From assembly GCF_024171955.1 (NCBI RefSeq), contig NZ_JAMTCS010000002.1:235300-299299 (forward strand): a stretch of DNA of 64,000 bases. The letters run 5' to 3'. The translations under genes were made by a program, and so were the position numbers. Origin of the DNA: Promicromonospora thailandica (GTDB lineage: Bacteria; Actinomycetota; Actinomycetes; Actinomycetales; Cellulomonadaceae). Of the stretch, positions 59,682 through 64,000 are shown in pieces. Positions within the stretch are counted from its first letter, which is position 1, and the number at the start of each line of letters is the position of its first letter. The notes under the pieces were generated by a model, which saw only the letters and a program-made list of their open reading frames with translations, searched no databases and was not told the DNA's origin.

Positions 59682-60681
59682 TCGACTCGCGCACCACGAG
59701 CTCCGTCGACAGGTTGAGCCGGCGCACCTTCGGCGACCTCCCGCGGGCCATGTCCAGCAGGATCTCGGTGGCGGCCGCTCCCATCTCGCGGAGCGGCTGC
59801 CGCACCGTCGTCAGGGGCGGGCCCACCCACGAGGCCAGCGGCAGGTCGTCGTAGCCCACCACCGACAGGTCCTCCGGCACGCGCAGCCCGAGCTGGTGCG
59901 CCGCGCGCAGCAGCCCGAGCGCCTGCATGTCGGAGCCCGCGAACACCGCGGTGGGGCGGTCGGGCAGCGACAGCAGCTCCAGCCCGTGCTGGAACCCCGC
60001 CTCGACGTAGAAGTTTCCCGAGCGCACGAGCGTGGGGTCGACGGCGGCGCCCGCCTCCTCGTGCGCCGAGCGGAACCCGTCCACGCGGGCGCGGCTGCAC
60101 AGCATGTCCCACGGGCCGGTGATCATCGCGATGCGGCGATGGCCCAGGGCGAGCAGGTGCCGGGTGGCCGCGAGTCCGCCGTTCCAGTTGTCCGAGCCCA
60201 CCGAGGCGACGTCGGCCGGCGGTTCGCCGTCGGTGTCGATCACGACGTACGGGATGCCGCGCCGGTCGAGCTGCTGGTGCTGCCCCTCGGACAGGTTGGC
60301 CGCCACCAGCAGCACCCCCAGGGGCGGCCGCGCGATCGTCGTGTCCAGCCACCGGGCCGGGGGGCGGTGCACGCCGCCCAGCTCGGACAGGATCACGCTG
60401 GTCTGCGACTCGGCGGCCGCGGCCTCGACGCCGCGGATGATCTCCATGGACCACGCCGAGCCGAGCCGGTGGAACACGAGGTCGATCAGGCCGGTCCCGG
60501 CGGGCGCGGCGGCGGGACGCCGCCGACGGTACTGGTGCTTCTCCAGCGCGGCCTCGACCCGGTCGCGGGTGGCGGGTGCCACGTCGGCGCGGCCGTTGAG
60601 GACCTTCGAGACCGTGGGTACCGACAGGCCGAGCTCGCCGGCGATCGCCGCGATGGTGGGACCAGACCGCCTGTCCGTCAT
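59665..60681 (-). CDS. LacI-family transcriptional repressor
   Basis: A 338-residue repressor. The helix-turn-helix is IAAIAGELGLSVPTVSKVLN, with the hinge helix at RDRVEAALEKHQY, followed by the two-lobed sugar-binding domain (GLIDLVFHRLGSAWSMEIIR; VVGYDDLPLASWVGPPLTTV). Divergent from the ABC transporter operon across 255 bases, so it probably senses the transported sugar. AGTTTCGA-containing sites on both sides of the gap are candidate operators. Confidence 0.93.
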   Translation of the reverse strand: MTDRRSGPTIAAIAGELGLSVPTVSKVLNGRADVAPATRDRVEAALEKHQYRRRRPAAAPAGTGLIDLVFHRLGSAWSMEIIRGVEAAAAESQTSVILSELGGVHRPPARWLDTTIARPPLGVLLVAANLSEGQHQQLDRRGIPYVVIDTDGEPPADVASVGSDNWNGGLAATRHLLALGHRRIAMITGPWDMLCSRARVDGFRSAHEEAGAAVDPTLVRSGNFYVEAGFQHGLELLSLPDRPTAVFAGSDMQALGLLRAAHQLGLRVPEDLSVVGYDDLPLASWVGPPLTTVRQPLREMGAAATEILLDMARGRSPKVRRLNLSTELVVRESTAAPA

Positions 60682-60690
60682 CCGCCAGGC

Positions 60691-60720
60691 CTTTCGATCA
60701 AGATCTTGAAAGTTTCGATG
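60691..60720. promoter_or_regulatory. candidate LacI operator near the repressor start
   Basis: CTTTCGATCAAGATCTTGAA (60691-60710) holds the palindrome TCAAGATCTTGA, and AAAGTTTCGATG follows (60709-60720). CTTTCGA at the left is the partial complement of the AGTTTCGA half-site, so the sites may be paired. It sits 10-40 bases upstream of the LacI ATG. Confidence 0.45.
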
Positions 60721-60859
60721 CTGACGCTACACCACCAACGGGCCTTCCAGCAGCGAACCTGGCGTGACCACATCGTGACCGAGCGGGACCTGGGGTGGTC
60801 TTGACGGTGTGACGGTCGCCGCCCTAATGTCCCAGCCAATGACTGTCGGTACTGGTGCC

Positions 60860-60879
60860 GATAGTTTCGAAAACGTTCC
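60860..60879 (+). promoter_or_regulatory. candidate LacI operator upstream of the ABC transporter
   Basis: GATAGTTTCGAAAACGTTCC shares AGTTTCGA with the site at 60710-60717 and contains the partial palindrome GTTTCGAAAAC. It lies ~58 bases before the first permease gene, a normal place for a repressor site. Confidence 0.5.
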
Positions 60880-60936
60880 ACGACGACGTGGCGTCCTCTG
60901 ACGGGGTCCGGCACGGCGCGGTGACCGGAGGACTTG

Positions 60937-61965
60937 ATGGCACGAGGGACAGGCACGGTCGAGGCCGTACCGCGGACGGGTGGTGGGCCGCCCGGTGGGG
61001 GCATCGGGGGCGCAGCCGTGGACGCCGGGCCCCCGCCGCCGGCGCAGCAGCTTCGCGACCGTGAGACGTGGCGGGTGTCCCTGCGCAGGCACTGGCGGCT
61101 GTACACGTTCGTCGTGCTCCCGGTGATCTTCCTGCTGGTGTTCCGCTACGTCCCGATGATCGGGAACGTGATCGCCTTCCGGAGGTACCGCCCGGGTGGC
61201 TCGATGTTCGGCGACGAGTGGGTCGGCCTCTACTACTTCCAGATGTTCATCCAGAGCAAGCCGTTCTGGGACGTCTTCTGGAACACGGTCGTCCTGGGTG
61301 GGCTGACCCTGCTGATCTGCTTCCCGCTGCCGATCATCCTGGCGCTCCTGCTGAACGAGCTGCGGTCACGCCTCTTCAAGCGGGTGGTCCAGACGATCAC
61401 CTACCTGCCGCACTTCATGTCGATCGTCATCGTGGCGGGCATGGTGTTCCAGCTCACCGCGATCAACGGCACGATCAACCAGATCATCGAGGGGTTCGGT
61501 GGCGAGGCGATCCCGTTCATGCAGCGCGCCGACTGGTTCCGCACGATCTACCTCACCTCGGAGGTGTGGCAGACGGTCGGCTGGGGCACGATCCTCTACC
61601 TCGCCGCGCTGACCACCATCGACGACCAGCTCTACGAGGCGTCCCGGATCGACGGGGCCAACCGGTGGCAGCAGACCTGGCACATCACCCTCCCCGGCAT
61701 CCGCCCGACGATGATGGTGCTGCTCATCCTGAACATCGGCACCTTCATGGCCGTCGGGTTCGAGAAGGTGCTGCTCCTGTACAACCCCCTGACGTACGAC
61801 ACGGCCGACGTGCTGTCCACATACCTGTACCGCGTGGGGATCGGTGAGGGCGGCAACTACTCGTTCGCCGCGGCGATCGGCCTGTTCGAGGCACTCATCG
61901 GCGTCGCGCTGGTCGTCACGGCCAACCAGATCTCGAAGCGAGCGGTAGGAGCCTCCCTGTGGTGA
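60937..61965 (+). CDS. sugar ABC transporter permease, LplB type
   Basis: A 342-residue CUT1-family permease. An unusual ~45-residue Gly/Pro-rich N-terminal extension precedes six membrane helices (first at LYTFVVLPVIFLLVFRYVP). The EAA loop that docks the ATPase is YEASRIDGANRWQQTWHITL. Permeases of this type (LplB/YtcP/YtcQ systems) often serve oligosaccharides from pectin, xylan or other plant polymers; the neighbourhood of KDG-catabolic genes favours an uronate-containing sugar, by inference. GGAGG lies upstream of ATG 60937. No ATPase gene is in the cluster; a shared MsiK-type ATPase elsewhere is likely. Confidence 0.92.
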   Translation: MARGTGTVEAVPRTGGGPPGGGIGGAAVDAGPPPPAQQLRDRETWRVSLRRHWRLYTFVVLPVIFLLVFRYVPMIGNVIAFRRYRPGGSMFGDEWVGLYYFQMFIQSKPFWDVFWNTVVLGGLTLLICFPLPIILALLLNELRSRLFKRVVQTITYLPHFMSIVIVAGMVFQLTAINGTINQIIEGFGGEAIPFMQRADWFRTIYLTSEVWQTVGWGTILYLAALTTIDDQLYEASRIDGANRWQQTWHITLPGIRPTMMVLLILNIGTFMAVGFEKVLLLYNPLTYDTADVLSTYLYRVGIGEGGNYSFAAAIGLFEALIGVALVVTANQISKRAVGASLW

Positions 61966-62873
61966 CGACGAACACTCCCGACATCACGGCGGTCCGGGCG
62001 ACCACCACGACGGTCAGGGACACGCCGGGCTACCGGGCGTTCCGGGTCGTCAACGGGCTGGTCCTGGTGGTCATCACGTTCCTGACGCTCTACCCCTTCA
62101 TCAACATGGTGGCGAAGGCGTTCAGCTCGCAGGCCTACATCGCCGCCGGCGAGGTCAACCTGTGGCCGCGCGGGTTCAACCTGACGACCTTCGCGAGCGT
62201 GATGGGGGACTCGATCTTCTGGGTCAACTACCGGAACACGATCGTGTACACCCTGCTCGCCACGGCGATCGCGATGGCGCTGACCACGACCTTCGCCTAC
62301 GCGCTGTCGAAGCCGTACCTGAAGGGCCGGGGCGTCCTGATCGGCCTGGCCATGGTGACCATGCTCTACGCGGGCGGGCTGATCCCGAACTACCTGCTCA
62401 TCGACGCGATCGGGTTCAAGAACACGATGTGGGCGATCGTCGTGCCCGGAGCGATCAACGTCTTCAACCTGCTCGTCATGAAGTCGTTCTTCGACAACTT
62501 CCCCAAGGAGCTGGAGGAAGCCGCCGAGATCGACGGCATGACGCAGTACGGCGTCTTCTTCCGCATCGTGCTCCCGCTGTCCAAGGCCGTCATCGCCACG
62601 ATGACGCTGTTCTACGCCGTCCAGTTCTGGAACTCGTGGTTCCAGGCGTACCTGTACCTGAACGACCGGGACATGTACCCGGTCACGCTCTACCTGCGCA
62701 ACCTCCTCGCCGCGGCCACGTCCACGACCGACCTCGGCAGCGACACGGTGCAGATCCAGGCGAACGTCCAGTCCGTGGCGATGCTGCTCACGGTCCTGCC
62801 GATCGTCTGCGTGTACCCGTTCATCCAGAAGTACTTCGTGTCCGGCGTGATGCTCGGCTCCGTCAAGGGCTGA
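61959..62873 (+). CDS. sugar ABC transporter permease, YtcP/LplC type
   Basis: A 304-residue second permease, six membrane helices, first at LVLVVITFLTLYPFINMVAK. The EAA loop is EEAAEIDGMTQYGVFFRIVL. It starts at GTG 61959 with AGGAG seven bases upstream and overlaps the end of the first permease gene by seven bases. It forms the transmembrane channel as a heterodimer with LplB. Confidence 0.93.
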   Translation: MVTTNTPDITAVRATTTTVRDTPGYRAFRVVNGLVLVVITFLTLYPFINMVAKAFSSQAYIAAGEVNLWPRGFNLTTFASVMGDSIFWVNYRNTIVYTLLATAIAMALTTTFAYALSKPYLKGRGVLIGLAMVTMLYAGGLIPNYLLIDAIGFKNTMWAIVVPGAINVFNLLVMKSFFDNFPKELEEAAEIDGMTQYGVFFRIVLPLSKAVIATMTLFYAVQFWNSWFQAYLYLNDRDMYPVTLYLRNLLAAATSTTDLGSDTVQIQANVQSVAMLLTVLPIVCVYPFIQKYFVSGVMLGSVKG

Positions 62874-62953
62874 CCTCCGCCGGCAGGCACGACGACCATC
62901 TCGATCCAGCCTGACCGTCCCGAACGACGGCGTTCACAACCTGAAGGAGAACC

Positions 62954-64000
62954 ATGAGGATCACCCCGAGGAGGGCCGCGGCCAGCTTCGCCGCGACCGC
63001 CCTGGTCGTCACGCTCACGGCGTGCTCGACCAGCGGCGGCGAGGAGGAGGCCGCCGGCATCGACATGGAGTCGCAGGTCGGCTACATGGAGGACTTCGAG
63101 GTCGGCACCACGTTCAAGGCCACCGAGCCGGTCAGCTTCAGCCTCCTGTACCGCGACCACCCCGACTACCCCTTCAAGGCCGACTGGCCCATCGTCGAGC
63201 ACCTCAAGAACGACCAGAACGTCGAGTTCGAGTACGTCAACGTGCCGCTCGCCGACCTGGCCACGCGCCGCTCGGTGCTGATCAGCTCGGGCGACGGCCC
63301 CGACATCATGCCCTCCATCTACGCCGGCGAGGAGACGCAGTTCCGCAACGCCCTGCTGCCCATCTCGGACTACGTGGAGCACATGCCCCACTTCCTCGAC
63401 AAGATCGAGAAGTGGGGCCTGGAGGCCGAGGTCGAGCAGCTGCGGCAGGAGGACGGGAAGTACTACATCCTTCCCGGCATCCACGAGATCGCGAAGCCGC
63501 AGTACTCCATCGCGGTCCGTGCCGACCTCTGGGAGAAGGCGGGCATCACGGAGGACCCCGAGACCTGGGACGAGTTCAAGGAGCAGCTCGAGGCCGTCAA
63601 GGAGGCCAACCCGGACATCGACTACCCGTTCAGCGACAAGTGGTCGATCAACAGCCCGATGGAGCAGACGCTCAACGCCGCCGCGCCCAACTTCGGCACC
63701 TCGGCGGGCACCGGGTTCATCAACGGGCTGTGGTGGGACGAGGAGGCCGGTGAGTTCACCTACGCCGGAGCCTCGGACGGCTACCGGGACCTGGTGACCT
63801 ACTTCGCCTCGCTCGTCGAGGAGGGGCTGATGGATCCCGAGTCCGTCACCCAGGAGATGGAGCAGGGCGAGCAGAAGTTCGCGTCCGGCAGCGTGGCCGC
63901 CATCAGCTCGAACGACCAGGAGCTCGTGAAGTACCGGGACAACTTCGACCAGCTGGGCACCAAGGACGCCGAGGTGCACCAGATCGTCGTGCCCGCCGGG
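62954..64000 (+). CDS. extracellular sugar-binding lipoprotein (cut by window edge)
   Basis: At least 349 residues, still open at the last base of the window. A signal peptide with lipobox VTLTAC (Cys ~24) makes it a lipid-anchored binding protein. The family's fold is visible in SVLISSGDGPDIMPSIYAGE, KYYILPGIHEIAKPQYSIAV and LWEKAGITEDPETWDEFKEQ. AAGGAGA lies just before ATG 62954. It delivers the sugar to the two permeases upstream; the missing C-terminal part prevents any substrate guess from sequence. Confidence 0.92.
   Translation, partial: MRITPRRAAASFAATALVVTLTACSTSGGEEEAAGIDMESQVGYMEDFEVGTTFKATEPVSFSLLYRDHPDYPFKADWPIVEHLKNDQNVEFEYVNVPLADLATRRSVLISSGDGPDIMPSIYAGEETQFRNALLPISDYVEHMPHFLDKIEKWGLEAEVEQLRQEDGKYYILPGIHEIAKPQYSIAVRADLWEKAGITEDPETWDEFKEQLEAVKEANPDIDYPFSDKWSINSPMEQTLNAAAPNFGTSAGTGFINGLWWDEEAGEFTYAGASDGYRDLVTYFASLVEEGLMDPESVTQEMEQGEQKFASGSVAAISSNDQELVKYRDNFDQLGTKDAEVHQIVVPAG

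Noticed and set aside
60937-64000. A complete ABC importer with its own ATPase
   Set aside because: No P-loop ATPase gene is present among the three transporter genes; CUT1 systems of this type usually borrow a shared ATPase.

Overview
The window is 64 kb of very GC-rich (roughly 70-75 %) DNA with actinobacterial features: tightly packed genes with ATGA/GTGA stop-start overlaps, many leaderless starts, a ClpC/HppA/TopA/ZapE/peptide-deformylase core set, and a GlnR-world nitrate cluster ending in a HemD-winged-helix regulator. The core order topA-tmk-holB, secreted S1E proteases and a sugar-uptake locus suggest the Micrococcales, most likely the Cellulomonadaceae/Promicromonosporaceae neighbourhood. 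That placement is inference from gene content, not a measured phylogeny.

Layout. 1-11.0 kb: nitrate assimilation (narK end, catalytic nitrate reductase, its FAD/[2Fe-2S] partner, nirB, nirD, sirohaem methyltransferase cobA, nnaR-like regulator), interrupted at 4.5-5.9 kb by an AAA ATPase gene with its own array of GATACT repeats. 11.1-12.6 kb: divergent TetR repressor and methyltransferase sharing a large palindromic operator. 12.7-21.3 kb: the most unusual part, three SigE-type sigma factors, each joined to a single-pass membrane protein with a large extracellular part. Two are stop-start-coupled gene pairs, one is a single fused polypeptide, and a fourth membrane protein stands alone. Three of the four units carry CCAAC-N16/17-CGTC promoters. 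An MpaB-like oxygenase gene sits inside the array. 21.4-34.8 kb: housekeeping and accessory genes (M18 aminopeptidase, XRE-type regulator plus HAD phosphatase, proton-pumping pyrophosphatase, DinB protein, M20 peptidase, dispanin-like protein, methyltransferase, LysR). 35.0-37.7 kb: two tandem secreted streptogrisin/alpha-lytic-type proteases. 37.8-48.5 kb: PAP2 phosphatase, topA, tmk-holB, a stand-alone HoxX-like protein, a lipoprotein, a secreted tripeptidyl-aminopeptidase-like hydrolase and tRNA-Thr(CGT). 48.6-55.7 kb: a frameshifted DUF2809 gene, zapE and def on back-to-back leaderless promoters, three little-known genes, clpC. 55.9-64 kb: an IclR-controlled Entner-Doudoroff branch (eda-kdgK), an epimerase-like gene, a LacI repressor and an LplB/YtcP-type sugar ABC transporter, possibly for uronate-rich oligosaccharides. 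The transporter's binding protein runs off the right edge.

Recurring sequence architecture. At least ten genes have a TANNNT-like hexamer 6-8 nt before the start codon, the signature of leaderless mRNA. Long near-perfect palindromes close most transcription units. One family of these (ends GTGTCRGACGC) occurs three times as intergenic hairpins, with a decayed relative inside the cobA coding region, and an unrelated large hairpin lies inside the MpaB-like gene. I see no CRISPR array, integrase, transposase, prophage or rRNA operon.
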